Assembly (NCBI GenBank): GCA_038206395.1
Contig: JBBRAX010000019.1
Span: 40,267 to 104,266 of the forward strand
Source: JAGSPQ01 sp038206395
GTDB taxonomy: Bacteria; Myxococcota; Myxococcia; Myxococcales; Myxococcaceae
Direction: 5' to 3'
Length of the DNA stretch: 64,000 nt
In this document: piece by piece, positions 29,383 to 37,658 of the stretch
Layout: each line of letters starts with the position of its first letter
Numbering within the stretch: the stretch's first letter is position 1
Translations under genes and position numbers: made by a program
The notes under the pieces: model-generated
What the model saw: the letters and a program-made list of their open reading frames with translations, nothing else
Database searches by the model: none
Told to the model about the DNA's origin: nothing

Positions 29383-31371
29383 ATGAAGTTCACCTCAGGC
29401 GCTTTGTTCTTCAGCGCCGTCGTCTTGCTGTCCGCCTGTGAGCCGTCGCAGGCGGTCACCCTCGGAACCGAATCCCGCGCCGTCGCCGAGGCGATCGTGG
29501 GCGGCGTCACCGAATCCTCGCACTGGTACGTGGTGATGGTCGGCGACAGCCAGGGCGGCTCTTGCACCGGTACGCTGCTCTCGCGCCGCACCGTGATCAC
29601 CGCGGGCCACTGCCGCGGCGGCGCCAGCTCGCTGTCACGCGTCTACTTCGACACTGGCAACCCGCTGACCCGCACCTCGGTGCTGACGACCAGCAGCGTG
29701 CGCCACCCGCAGTACAACGGCGCGCAGGAAAACGATCTGTCGTTGGTGCAGCTGGCGGCGGACGCTCCGATTCAGGCGGTGCCGCTGCTGCGCGAGACGA
29801 TGACCCAGACGCCCGACTTCATCGGCCCGAAGTACACGTTCGTCGGCTTCGGCGACATCAACGGCAACGGCCAGGGCTTCGGCACGCGCCGCGTCGTCAC
29901 GTTTCCCATCGATCTGATCGGGCCCGCACCTGTCGTTCATGCTGGCCAGATTCCGCAGGGCTCGCCCATAACGATCGACTCTTCCGAGTGGTACTACCAG
30001 CAGGCCGGCAAGAACACGTGCTTCGGCGACTCGGGCGGCCCGGCGTTCATCGTCCGCAACGGCGTCGAACGCCACGCCGGAGCGACCAGCTACGGCGACC
30101 AGAGCTGCACCTACGACGGCGTCCAGGCGAAGACCGACGCGACCACCGTGACGTGGATCCAGCAGACGATCGACCTCTGGGAAGGCGCGGCGGATCCCTG
30201 CAAGTCCGACGGCGTCTGCGGCACGGGCTGCGTGCTCACCACGCCGGCCCCGCTGGGCGCGCTGAAGGACCCCGACTGCGCGGATCAGCACTGCGGCGCC
30301 GACGGCGTGTGCGTGCTCTCGTGCGCGGTGGCCGACCCCGACTGCGCGTCGCTGACGATCAACGACTGCGCCGACAACGGCATCTGCAACACCAACTGCT
30401 CGACGCCCGACGCCGACTGCGTAGCGACCAACAACCCGCTGGGCACCAGCTGCGGCTCGGGCATTCAGTGCGCCAGCGGCTTCTGCGCGAACGGCGTCTG
30501 CTGCGACTCGGCGTGCAACGGCGGCTGCCAGGCGTGCAGCGCAGCCGGCGCCTGCAGCGTGAAGCCGGCCGCCTCGGTGTGCCGCTCTGCCGCGGGAGCC
30601 TGCGATGTGGCCGAGACGTGTGACGGAACCTCCCCGACCTGCCCTGTCGATGGGCTGGCTCTGGCTGCGACCGTCTGCCGTGCGAAGAACGGCGCCTGCG
30701 ATGTCGAAGAGACCTGCAGCGGCGCTGCTGCCACCTGCCCGGCCGACGCCCTGTCTGCGGCGACGACGGCGTGCCGCCCTTCTGCCGGCCCTTGCGATGT
30801 CGCAGAGGTCTGCACCGGCACTTCGGCGGCGTGCCCCGGCGACGTGCTCAAGGCGCCTGGTGTCTTCTGCCGAATCAACACCGGCCTGTGCGACGTCGCC
30901 GAGGCGTGCGACGGAGCCACCGCCGGGTGTCCGGCCGATGCGTTTTCTCCCCCTGGGATCACCTGCCGCCCCGCCAACGGCACCTGCGACGTCGCCGAAG
31001 CCTGCGCCGGCACCAGCGGCGATTGTCCGCCTGATCTCTCTGCAACCAGCGCGGTCGTCTGCCGCTCGGCCGCTTCCGAGTGCGACGTCGCCGAGACCTG
31101 CACCGGCTCGAGCAAGGTGTGCCCGGCCGATGTCGCTGCCCCGGCGGGCACGGTCTGCTCGATCGGCGCCTGCAGTGCTTCCGTCTGCGTGAAGCCGAGG
31201 GTGGTCGAGCCGGTGGATGCGGGGATGAAGGTGGACGCGGGCGTGCCTGTTGTCGACGCCGGCACCACGCCGCCCGAGCCGCCGCGTGGCTGTGGCTGCT
31301 CGACCGGGGGTGGGCTGTTCTTCGCGCTCGGCCTGCTGCCGCTGCTCGTTCGCCGGCGCCGTCAGAGGTAG
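29383..31371 (+). CDS. Secreted trypsin-like serine protease with Cys repeats and MYXO-CTERM-like tail
   Basis: A 662-residue protein. MKFTSGALFFSAVVLLSAC is a signal peptide with a possible lipobox (Cys19). The S1 protease domain (residues about 38-265) has IVGG, His76 (TAGHC), Asp118 (NDLSLVQL) and Ser217 (GDSGGP). Next come short Cys-rich loops (DGVCGTGC, DNGICNTNC) and six repeats of exactly 32 residues, a Pro/Val/Asp linker, and a C-terminal GCGCSTGG motif, hydrophobic helix and RRRRQR. This tail is the MYXO-CTERM architecture, used for cleavage and surface anchoring by a myxosortase. Having both a lipobox-like Cys and this tail is notable. The 3' end overlaps the convergent amidase gene by 10 bp. 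Confidence 0.9.
   Translation: MKFTSGALFFSAVVLLSACEPSQAVTLGTESRAVAEAIVGGVTESSHWYVVMVGDSQGGSCTGTLLSRRTVITAGHCRGGASSLSRVYFDTGNPLTRTSVLTTSSVRHPQYNGAQENDLSLVQLAADAPIQAVPLLRETMTQTPDFIGPKYTFVGFGDINGNGQGFGTRRVVTFPIDLIGPAPVVHAGQIPQGSPITIDSSEWYYQQAGKNTCFGDSGGPAFIVRNGVERHAGATSYGDQSCTYDGVQAKTDATTVTWIQQTIDLWEGAADPCKSDGVCGTGCVLTTPAPLGALKDPDCADQHCGADGVCVLSCAVADPDCASLTINDCADNGICNTNCSTPDADCVATNNPLGTSCGSGIQCASGFCANGVCCDSACNGGCQACSAAGACSVKPAASVCRSAAGACDVAETCDGTSPTCPVDGLALAATVCRAKNGACDVEETCSGAAATCPADALSAATTACRPSAGPCDVAEVCTGTSAACPGDVLKAPGVFCRINTGLCDVAEACDGATAGCPADAFSPPGITCRPANGTCDVAEACAGTSGDCPPDLSATSAVVCRSAASECDVAETCTGSSKVCPADVAAPAGTVCSIGACSASVCVKPRVVEPVDAGMKVDAGVPVVDAGTTPPEPPRGCGCSTGGGLFFALGLLPLLVRRRRQR
30579..31154 (+). 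repeat. Six 96-bp coding repeats (32-residue Cys-rich units)
   Basis: The CDVxExC element starts at 30601, 30697, 30793, 30889, 30985 and 31081, an exact 96-nt period. Each unit has a disintegrin-like pattern (C..xxGxCDVxExCxGxxxxCPxD). DNA identity between units is partial, so these are old, diverged duplications kept in register by selection. Confidence 0.85.
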
Positions 31372-32720
31372 GTGTCGCGCACGTGGCGCTCGCCCCACCG
31401 CAGCTCGTTTTCGAGTTGCCTTGCGAGCGCGAGCACCAGGCCATCGGCTGCCGGCCGCCCGACGAGCTGCACGCCAATCGGGTGGCCCTCGGCCGAGACG
31501 CCCGCGGGAATCGTGATCGCCGGCTGACCCGTGAGGTTGAAGAGCGCGGTGAAGGCGCCCATCACCGCCGCGGCGCGAAAAGTCTCTTCCGGCCCCAGGC
31601 CCGCCCACTGCCCCACCCGAGGCGGAGCGATCGGCAGCGTCGGCGTCACCCACACGTCCGCATCGCCGAACCACGCCAGCACCCGCTGCGACAGCGCCGA
31701 GGCCTTGCGCAGCACCTCTGCGTCCGACACCAGGCGCCCCTCGCGGCGCAGCCACTGCGTCACCGGCTGCAGGGTGCTGTCACGCACCAGTGGAATCCGC
31801 GCCAGCTGCCGCTGCCAGATGGGCAGGACTTCGTCGACGTTGCCTTCGGGCGGAGGCCCTTCCTCGACGTGGTGGCCCAGCGACGCAAGCTGCTTCAACA
31901 CCGTGTGCACGACCGCGGCGATCTGCGGCGAGGTCTCGCCCACCGGCGCCTTGGTGGTGAAGCGAATGTTGAGGCCCTGTGGCTCGCGCTGCGCCGCGGC
32001 CAGAAACGAGCCTTCGAACTGCCGGCCCGACAGCGCGTCGAGCATCGCGGCGACGTCGTTCACGGTGCGCCCAATCGGCCCAATCGTGATCATCTTTACC
32101 GGGTCGATGCGGCCGTAGTCGTTCGGCACCACGCTGCGCGACGCCTTGTGGCCGACGAGCCCGCACAGCGAAGCGGGAATTCGAATCGACCCCGCGCCGT
32201 CGCTGGCCTGGGCAATCGGCAGCAGGCCGGCCGCGACGGCGGTGCCCGAGCCTCCGCTGGAGCCGCCCGACGTGTGCGCGCGATCCCACGGGTTGCGCGT
32301 GGGGTGGTGGGTCGACGGCTCGGTGATGGGCATCGCTCCAAGCTCCGAGGTCGAGAGCTTGCCCAGAATCACGAAGCCTTCGCGGCGAATGGCGGCGGTC
32401 GTGACGTCGTCGATCGGCGAGTAGAAGTACTTGAACGACTTCGAGCCCATGCGGGTGAAGGTGCCGCGCATCATGTTCAGGTCTTTGATCCCCGTCGGCA
32501 CGCCGTGAAACGGCCGGCGGCCTTCCATCGGAGCGGCGTCGAGCTTCTTCGCCCGGGCCAGCGCCTTTTCCTCGATCACCTGAACGAAGGCGCCCAGCGC
32601 CGGGTCGTGCCGGTGAATTCGCCCGAGGTACAGCCGTACCAGCTCGGATGAAGACAACTTGCGTTCGCGGATCAGCCGCGCCTGATCCAGGGCGGACATC
32701 GACAGCAGTTCGGTGCTCAA
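31362..32720 (-). CDS. Amidase-signature family hydrolase
   Basis: A 452-residue amidase of the Ser-cisSer-Lys class. Lys79 lies in TGIKDL, the cis-Ser pair in SGGSSGGSGTAVAAG (about residues 154-155) and the nucleophile Ser178 in DGAGSIRIPAS. The C-terminal GQPAITIPAGVSAEGHPIGVQLVG is typical. Substrate specificity within the family (fatty-acid amides, peptides, nitrile-derived amides) cannot be told from sequence. Glu-tRNA amidotransferase (GatA) is less likely because there is no gatB/C nearby. TTG 32720 gives the family-like start LLSMSALDQARLIRERK; ATG 32699 is an alternative seven residues in. Confidence 0.88.
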   Translation of the reverse strand: MSTELLSMSALDQARLIRERKLSSSELVRLYLGRIHRHDPALGAFVQVIEEKALARAKKLDAAPMEGRRPFHGVPTGIKDLNMMRGTFTRMGSKSFKYFYSPIDDVTTAAIRREGFVILGKLSTSELGAMPITEPSTHHPTRNPWDRAHTSGGSSGGSGTAVAAGLLPIAQASDGAGSIRIPASLCGLVGHKASRSVVPNDYGRIDPVKMITIGPIGRTVNDVAAMLDALSGRQFEGSFLAAAQREPQGLNIRFTTKAPVGETSPQIAAVVHTVLKQLASLGHHVEEGPPPEGNVDEVLPIWQRQLARIPLVRDSTLQPVTQWLRREGRLVSDAEVLRKASALSQRVLAWFGDADVWVTPTLPIAPPRVGQWAGLGPEETFRAAAVMGAFTALFNLTGQPAITIPAGVSAEGHPIGVQLVGRPAADGLVLALARQLENELRWGERHVRDTYL

Positions 32721-32752
32721 GGTGCGGCAGCATAGCGAGTAGGCTGCGCGCC

Positions 32753-33271
32753 ATGGTGCGGATGACGGCGGTGGTGTTGCTGTGGGCGGGTGTGGCGGCG
32801 GCGCAGGACGCGGGAGTCAGAGCGGCCGACGCCGGGGTGGCCCCCGCCGCGAAGATGAGGCCTCTGCTGGTGCTGATGGACGACGCGGCCCAGATCGACA
32901 AGTACGTGATCGCGAAGCCTGCGGAGCGCGCCGCGATGAAAGGCATCTTGAGCAAGGTCACCGTCGGCAAGCGCGCCGCGGCGGCGATCCTGGTCGAAGG
33001 CTACGAGCTGCCGTACTCGCGCCGGGTCGACCTCAACGCGGACATCGTGATCACCGACCCGACGGGCCGGGTGGTGCTCGACAAGGCCAGCGTCGCCGGC
33101 GCGCAGACGATGGATCCGAAGACGATGCTGCTGGTGCCGCTGCTGCCGACCTTCGGGCTGGTGTTCGGCCTCACGGATCCGGAAGGCGACTACAAGGTGC
33201 GCATCGTGCTGTGGGATCAGGTTCGCGGCAGCTCGTCGGTGCTCGAGACGAAGTTCCAAGTCACGCGCTGA
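32753..33271 (+). CDS. Exported hypothetical protein upstream of the patatin gene
   Basis: A 172-residue protein with a signal peptide (MVRMTAVVLLWAGVAAAQ) and a short Ala/Asp linker. The mature part shows an alternating strand pattern (ADIVITDPTGRVVLDKASVAG, GDYKVRIVLWDQVRGSSSVLETKFQV) resembling an immunoglobulin-like or macroglobulin-like fold, but no family is recognised. The stop overlaps the patatin start by one base (TGATG), pointing to a joint function. Confidence 0.7.
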   Translation: MVRMTAVVLLWAGVAAAQDAGVRAADAGVAPAAKMRPLLVLMDDAAQIDKYVIAKPAERAAMKGILSKVTVGKRAAAAILVEGYELPYSRRVDLNADIVITDPTGRVVLDKASVAGAQTMDPKTMLLVPLLPTFGLVFGLTDPEGDYKVRIVLWDQVRGSSSVLETKFQVTR

Positions 33272-34134
33272 TGACGCTGCACGAGAAGCTCGCGGGCAAG
33301 CGCTTCGGCTGCGTGCTCTCGGCCGGGTACTTCGGGTTCTACGGGCACGCGGGCTTTGTCGACGCGCTTCTCTCAGCAGGTCTCACCCCTTCCGCCTGGG
33401 CCGGCAGCTCGGCCGGGGGCATGGTCGGCGCGCTCGCGGCGTCGGGGCTCGATCGGGCGCATGTCTGCGATGCGATCTTGAAAGTCAGCCGCGCCGACTT
33501 CTGGGATCCGGATCCCCTCGGCATCGCCTGGGACATGGTTCGGCCTGGCCATCGCGCGGGCGGGCTGCTCAAGGGCAGCAAGTTCCAGGGCCTGCTCGAG
33601 CGGCACCTGAAGGTGCGGCGGTTCGAAGACTGCCCGGCGCCGATGCTGATCGCGGTCACGAACCTCACCACCCAGTCGACCGAGGTGATCACGACCGGAG
33701 ACCTGCCCTCGGCGGTGCTGGCGACCTGCGCATACCCGGGGCTGTTTGCTCCCGTGGTGCGGGAAGGCGCTTTGTTGTGGGACGGCGGCATCGTCGACAA
33801 GGCCCCGGCGCTCGCACTCTCGGATGCGGGGCACGGGCTCGACGCGCTGCTGGTGCATTACCTGCCGAGCCGCGACGCGGTGGCGGGGCCCAAAGGCGCT
33901 TTCGCGTACGCCAGCGGGATGGCGGGCGGCATGGTCGCCTCGCGAAAAGATCACTTCCGGCTGCAGCTCGAGGTGCTCAGGGCGCGCGGCGTCGAGGTCT
34001 ACGTCGTCACCTCACAGCTGCCCGCGGTGAGCCCGACCACGATGCACGTCGGGCCGCAAGCGATGGAGGCCGGGCGCCAGTCGCTGCGACAGGCGCTCAG
34101 CTCTGCGCCCACAGGCTGGCAGGGCACCGCCTAG
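33271..34134 (+). CDS. Patatin-like phospholipase
   Basis: A 287-residue lipid acyl hydrolase with the Ser-Asp dyad of patatins: Ser47 in the elbow GSSAG and Asp171 in LLWDGGIVDKAP. The glycine-rich oxyanion loop lies at LSAGYFGFYGHAGF near residue 17, and AYPGLFAPV is another family motif. No signal peptide is visible, so it probably acts in the cytoplasm or is exported with a partner. It is translationally coupled to the exported protein upstream, which is cytosol-versus-envelope mismatched and therefore curious. Confidence 0.9.
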   Translation: MTLHEKLAGKRFGCVLSAGYFGFYGHAGFVDALLSAGLTPSAWAGSSAGGMVGALAASGLDRAHVCDAILKVSRADFWDPDPLGIAWDMVRPGHRAGGLLKGSKFQGLLERHLKVRRFEDCPAPMLIAVTNLTTQSTEVITTGDLPSAVLATCAYPGLFAPVVREGALLWDGGIVDKAPALALSDAGHGLDALLVHYLPSRDAVAGPKGAFAYASGMAGGMVASRKDHFRLQLEVLRARGVEVYVVTSQLPAVSPTTMHVGPQAMEAGRQSLRQALSSAPTGWQGTA

Positions 34135-34140
34135 CTTCTC

Positions 34141-34572
34141 TCAGCGCGCGTGCCGCCGGTGCTCGACCATCAGGCACTTGTTCTGAACGACGTCGATGCC
34201 CGCGGCGACCAACTTCCGCGCTGCCTCGTCGTTGGCAATTCCCAGCTGCAGCCACACCGCTTTTGGCTTCTTGGCGATGATCTCGTCGACGTGCCCGGCG
34301 ACGTCGCTGGGCCGGCGGAAGACGTCGACCAGGTCGAGGTCACCCGGAATGTCGGTGAGCTTCCGGTACACGGGCTTGCCGAGAATCGTCGTCACCTCGG
34401 GGTAGTAGACGGGCACCGGCACCACCTCGACGCCAGCCCTGGCGAGGTAGTCGGCGACGTAGAACGCCGGCTGGTCGCTCTGTGCTTCGGTCTTGATCCC
34501 CAACACCGCGATGCGCTTGCTGGCTTTCACCAGGGCCGCGATGCCCGCCTCGTCGTCGATGATCCGCGCCAT
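34141..34572 (-). CDS. CoA-binding domain protein (YccU-like)
   Basis: A 143-residue Rossmann-like protein of the succinyl-CoA-synthetase-alpha-type CoA-binding family: RIAVLGIKTEAQSDQPAFYVADYL, GVEVVPVPVYYPEV, and VWLQLGIANDEAARKLVAAGIDVVQNKCLMVEH. The late Cys/His stretch is typical of YccU-type proteins. Physiological role in the family is unclear. It diverges from the NlpC-like gene across 35 bp and ends 6 bp from the end of the patatin gene. Confidence 0.88.
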   Translation of the reverse strand: MARIIDDEAGIAALVKASKRIAVLGIKTEAQSDQPAFYVADYLARAGVEVVPVPVYYPEVTTILGKPVYRKLTDIPGDLDLVDVFRRPSDVAGHVDEIIAKKPKAVWLQLGIANDEAARKLVAAGIDVVQNKCLMVEHRRHAR

Positions 34573-34607
34573 GCCGTACCCATAACGCGTGTATCGTTCG
34601 CCCGCCC

Positions 34608-36152
34608 ATGAACGCTCTGATTCTTGCTGTCGTGCTGGCCGCTGCTCCGCAAAACGCTCCCACCTCGATCTACGCGCTCAAAGGCAAAGACTTCGCGGTG
34701 CAGGCGAAGAAAGACCTCGCCACGCTGAAGATGTTCGCCACCGGCCTCGATCGCCTCGACGCCCAGGTGCAGGCGCGCTTCGAGCTCTTCAGCAAGAACG
34801 AGGTCCGCACCTACACGCCCGAAGAGAAGCAGCTGCTGCTGTCGACCTGGGGCGCGTACTTCTCGTACTTCTCGTCGATCGAGCAGCTGCGCCAGCGCTA
34901 CTGGAACTTCGTCGGCCTGTCGCCCACTGACGATCGCCACCCGTGGGGCTTCCTGCTCACCCACGCCTCGTTGACGGCGCTGCTGTCGCACGGCCTGCAG
35001 TTCGCCGAGCTGACCCAGGGCAACAAGCAGCTCGAGACGCTGTTCGACGAAGCCAACGCCGAGTTCGGAGTTCCGCAGAGCAGCTACGCCAACTTCAAGG
35101 CCACCGCCATTCACGTCAGCACCAGCACCCAGCTGATGAGCGGCGATGCCTACGCGAAACTCGTTCAAACGAAGCTCAAGAAAGACAAGGACCCCGACGT
35201 GCAGTGGGCCTGGCAGTCGCTGGACACGTGCGGCAAGGCGGCCCGCGAGTGCCTGGTGCGCAGCGGCAACAAGCTCTTCACCGGCAACGCGCTCGACATC
35301 TTGAAGGACTCGACGACCGCCGCGGTCTTCCCTGCACAGAAGTCATTTGCCGAATGGTTCGGCGACACACGGGTCGCGCGCGCGGGAAAGCCGCTGATGA
35401 CGAAGGCGGCGCTCGACCAGGTGCTGCCTCTGATGCAGCCAGGCGACGTGGTCGTGACGCGGCAGAACTGGTTCCTCTCGAACATCGCCCTGCCCGGCTT
35501 CTGGCCCCACGCCGAGCTGTACCTGGGCGTGAGCGATGACTTGAAGAAGTACTTCGACACCGATCTGGAGGTGAGCTCGTGGACGCAGGCCCAGAAAGAG
35601 AAGACGGCCACCTTCAGCGAGCTGCTGTCGAAGCGGTACCCCGATAAGTGGAAGAAGTACGGAGGCAAAGACTTCCAGGGCAACGGGCCGATTCGCGTGC
35701 TCGAGGCGATCAGCGAAGGCGTCAGCTTCACTTCCAGCGATCACGCGTTCGGCGTCGACTACCTGGGCGTGATGCGGCCGCGGGTCAGCAAGCTCGAGAA
35801 GGCGAAGGCGATTCTGCGTGCCTTTGAGTACCAGGGCCGCCCCTACGACTTCGACTTCGACTTCTTCTCTGATGCGTCGCTGGTCTGCTCAGAGCTCGTC
35901 TACAAGTCCTACGCGCCGTCGGCTGAGATGAAGGGGCTGAGGCTCGAGCTCGTCGACGTGGCCGGCCGCCGCACCCTGCCCGCCAACGATCTGGTGAAGC
36001 TGTTCGCGAAGGAGCGCGGCAACCCGAACCGCCAGCTCGACTTCGTCGCCTTCGTCGATGGCCGCGAGAAAGAAGGCACCGTGGTCGTCAGCGACGAAGA
36101 ATCGTTCGCGAAGAGCCAGGCCCGCCTCAAGTGGGACGTCGCTCAGAAGTGA
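34608..36152 (+). CDS. Exported protein with permuted NlpC/P60-like (YiiX-type) domain
   Basis: A 514-residue protein with a signal peptide (MNALILAVVLAAAPQ). The N-terminal 260 residues are helical and unrecognised. The C-terminal half resembles the circularly permuted papain-like YiiX/YebB family: PGDVVVTRQNWFLSN then the His in GFWPHAELYLG, and later the Cys in DASLVCSELVYKSY, so His precedes Cys as in permuted members. Such proteins cleave amide or ester bonds in cell wall or lipids. Its 3' end (35887-36011) is duplicated 2.4 kb downstream. Confidence 0.82.
   Translation: MNALILAVVLAAAPQNAPTSIYALKGKDFAVQAKKDLATLKMFATGLDRLDAQVQARFELFSKNEVRTYTPEEKQLLLSTWGAYFSYFSSIEQLRQRYWNFVGLSPTDDRHPWGFLLTHASLTALLSHGLQFAELTQGNKQLETLFDEANAEFGVPQSSYANFKATAIHVSTSTQLMSGDAYAKLVQTKLKKDKDPDVQWAWQSLDTCGKAARECLVRSGNKLFTGNALDILKDSTTAAVFPAQKSFAEWFGDTRVARAGKPLMTKAALDQVLPLMQPGDVVVTRQNWFLSNIALPGFWPHAELYLGVSDDLKKYFDTDLEVSSWTQAQKEKTATFSELLSKRYPDKWKKYGGKDFQGNGPIRVLEAISEGVSFTSSDHAFGVDYLGVMRPRVSKLEKAKAILRAFEYQGRPYDFDFDFFSDASLVCSELVYKSYAPSAEMKGLRLELVDVAGRRTLPANDLVKLFAKERGNPNRQLDFVAFVDGREKEGTVVVSDEESFAKSQARLKWDVAQK
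35887..36011 (+). repeat. Direct repeat A, copy 1 (inside the NlpC-like gene)
   Basis: 125 bp nearly identical to 38273-38397, starting GCTCAGAGCTCGTC and ending GTTCGCGAAG. Only scattered substitutions separate the copies. This is the functional copy. Confidence 0.9.
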
Positions 36153-36155
36153 GGG

Positions 36156-36270
36156 TCAAGCCTTCCCGCGCGATCGTGACGCGGAAGCAGATCTGGTCAT
36201 CGTTCGCCGCCTCGAGCGTCGCGTCGCCGCCATGGCTTCGCGCGAGCTGCTGAACAATGTAAAGCCCCAG
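36156..36270 (-). pseudogene. Duplicated 3' end of the REC/histidine-kinase gene (repeat B, copy 1)
   Basis: 36154-36270 matches 38410-38525, the last codons of the kinase gene on the minus strand, with scattered substitutions and a one-base insertion near 36164. It still reads LGLYIVQQLARSHGGDATLEAAN then DQICFRVTIA. It lacks everything upstream, so it is a fragment left by duplication. Confidence 0.88.
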
Positions 36271-36423
36271 TCAGAGCTCCACGCGGGCACCTGGGTCCAC
36301 GGCAACGACGATGGTGGTGGCTCCACAGCTCACAGCCTCAGCAACTTCGGCAGGTTTCGCTTCTCGCCGTTGGCGTGATTGACCTGCTGTCGCTATGCAT
36401 GATGGCATGAAGGCATTGAACTC

Positions 36424-36427
36424 GGAG
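36424..36427 (+). promoter_or_regulatory. Shine-Dalgarno site suggesting a GTG start for the antitoxin
   Basis: GGAG with a 6-nt spacer to GTG 36434, better placed than anything upstream of the in-frame ATGs at 36395 and 36407. Three GCAT elements spaced exactly 8 bp apart (36397, 36405, 36413) lie just before it and could be an operator. Confidence 0.4.
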
Positions 36428-36433
36428 CCCAGC

Positions 36434-36721
36434 GTGAACACGAACACGGACATCAAGAGGGTTGGGAAGAGCGGCCAGATCTCTCTCGGCAAGCAGCTCG
36501 CCGGTCAGTATTTCCGAGAGCAGCGTCAGGATGACGGCTCGATCGTTCTGGTTCCGGTGGTCGTCGTTTCCAAGTCGCACTGGAGCGTGCGAGACGAAGG
36601 CAAGATTCGCAAGGCCATTGCCTGGGCGGCAAAGAACCCTGCGAAGGAGTCAGACGTCGATGGGTTCGCGGTGAAGGGCGGCAAGAAGTCGGGCTCATCA
36701 GGGACGAGACGTGGCCGGTAA
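36434..36721 (+). CDS. Putative AbrB-like antitoxin of a type II toxin-antitoxin pair
   Basis: A 95-residue protein from GTG 36434. IKRVGKSGQISLGKQLAGQYFREQ followed by DGSIVLVPV has the swapped-hairpin AbrB/SpoVT look of antitoxin DNA-binding domains. The C-terminal half is basic and helical, ending GKKSGSSGTRRGR, as in a toxin-binding tail. Starts at 36395 and 36407 would add 13 or 9 residues. It overlaps the toxin gene by 11 bp in another frame. The region has visibly lower GC than the surroundings, consistent with acquisition. Confidence 0.65.
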   Translation: MNTNTDIKRVGKSGQISLGKQLAGQYFREQRQDDGSIVLVPVVVVSKSHWSVRDEGKIRKAIAWAAKNPAKESDVDGFAVKGGKKSGSSGTRRGR

Positions 36722-37016
36722 GGTCGTCCTCGACCTGAACAACCCCGTCTTCCTCGACGAGCTATTCTCGCTCGACAGGGGCGAGCTTTCTCGGGTGGTG
36801 AAGGCGCTCAAAAAGATTCGGTCCATGGACTGGGACACCTTCACCAAGCGCCGAGGTTCGAGGTGGGAAGAGATCGGACACATCGAGGCCCCAAACGGGA
36901 AACCAGCTCACTCTTTTCGCCTCAGCCAGAAGTTCCGAGCGCTGGCGTACCGAGACGGGGACTTCCTTCGCGTTCTTTCTCTGCATCTCGATCACGACTC
37001 TGCCTACGAAGGGTGA
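36711..37016 (+). CDS. Putative RelE/ParE-superfamily toxin
   Basis: A 101-residue protein starting GTG 36711. The C-terminal block SFRLSQKFRALAYRDGDFLRVLSLHLDHDSAYEG is typical of RelE/ParE-type toxins (RxxxRaxxYRDGdxLRVLxvhpdHDsaY). The N-terminal part is helical (LSRVVKALKKIRSMDWDTF). Family members cleave ribosome-bound mRNA or poison gyrase; which applies cannot be told. It is coupled to the antitoxin by an 11-bp overlap. Confidence 0.72.
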   Translation: MAGKVVLDLNNPVFLDELFSLDRGELSRVVKALKKIRSMDWDTFTKRRGSRWEEIGHIEAPNGKPAHSFRLSQKFRALAYRDGDFLRVLSLHLDHDSAYEG

Positions 37017-37097
37017 CAATCGATGGGCCAGTTCGGGAGCAGAAGATGAACAACATGCGCGGCGTCTGCGGAACCGAGATGAAGAACAAGCGGTTCC

Positions 37098-37290
37098 TCA
37101 GCTGAATCTGGGGGCGCATAGGTCTTGCGGATCAGGGCGCTTTCCGAGCGCATGATAGAGGGCAATCTCAGTGGCGCGGTAGGTGCGGAAACCGAACGCC
37201 CTTCTGGTGATCACTTTGAGGCGGTTGTTCATGCCCTCGACCGTGCCGAGCGCGATCAGCCCGCGGGCCTTGATCCAGTTGAGCATCAGA
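37098..37290 (-). mobile_element. ISL3-family transposase C-terminal remnant
   Basis: The last ~63 codons of a transposase remain: LNWIKARGLIALGTVEGMNN then RLKVITRRAFGFRTYRATEIALYHALGKRPDP. VEGxNNxxK..RxxxGFR..R..E.ALYHxLGKxPxP is the conserved end of ISL3 DDE transposases. The rest of the gene and both terminal inverted repeats are missing. It abuts the Ntn-hydrolase remnant on the other strand. Confidence 0.8.
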
Positions 37291-37299
37291 AGTCGCCGC

Positions 37300-37658
37300 C
37301 CGTGGATGGCCTCTTCGGCGCCGCGCTCGTCGCGTACACGCAGATGGATGGGAGGCCCGCGTTCCAGGCGCAAGGGGGCGTGAACGACCAGGGCCTCTTC
37401 ATCGACTCCAACGCGGTGCCAAAGAAGGAAGTGTCTACGGCTGGAAACGGGAAGGCCCCAGCGGCCCCGCAGTTCGGCGAGTACCTCGAGGTGCTGCGAA
37501 CGTGCCGCACGGTGGCCGAGGCGATGACGAAGCTGCGCTCGATGAACCTCACCGGAGTGCTCTCGCGCTCGAAGTTCGTCATCGCAGACAAGAGCGGCGC
37601 CGCCGTGCTCTTCGAAGGTGACGGTGCTCCGGGTGTCCCCGAACCTGTTGCCGTTTGA
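37300..37658 (+). pseudogene. Ntn-hydrolase (acyltransferase/choloylglycine-type) fragment
   Basis: About 119 codons resemble the middle of linear-amide C-N hydrolases and penicillin acyltransferase-like Ntn hydrolases: AFQAQGGVNDQGLFIDSNAVP, YLEVLRTCRTVAEAMTKLRSMN, SKFVIADKSGAAVLFEGD. The N-terminal catalytic Cys and first strand are missing where the IS remnant begins, and the C-terminal third is replaced by an unrelated end (GAPGVPEPVAV). Confidence 0.7.

Noticed and set aside
30579..31154. 96-bp periodicity as a possible CRISPR-like or satellite array
   Set aside because: The period is 32 codons in a protein-coding Cys repeat and the units diverge at the DNA level.
31362..32720. GatA subunit of Glu-tRNA amidotransferase
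   Set aside because: The amidase signature is general, there is no gatB or gatC nearby, and the 452-residue sequence lacks a GatA-specific context.
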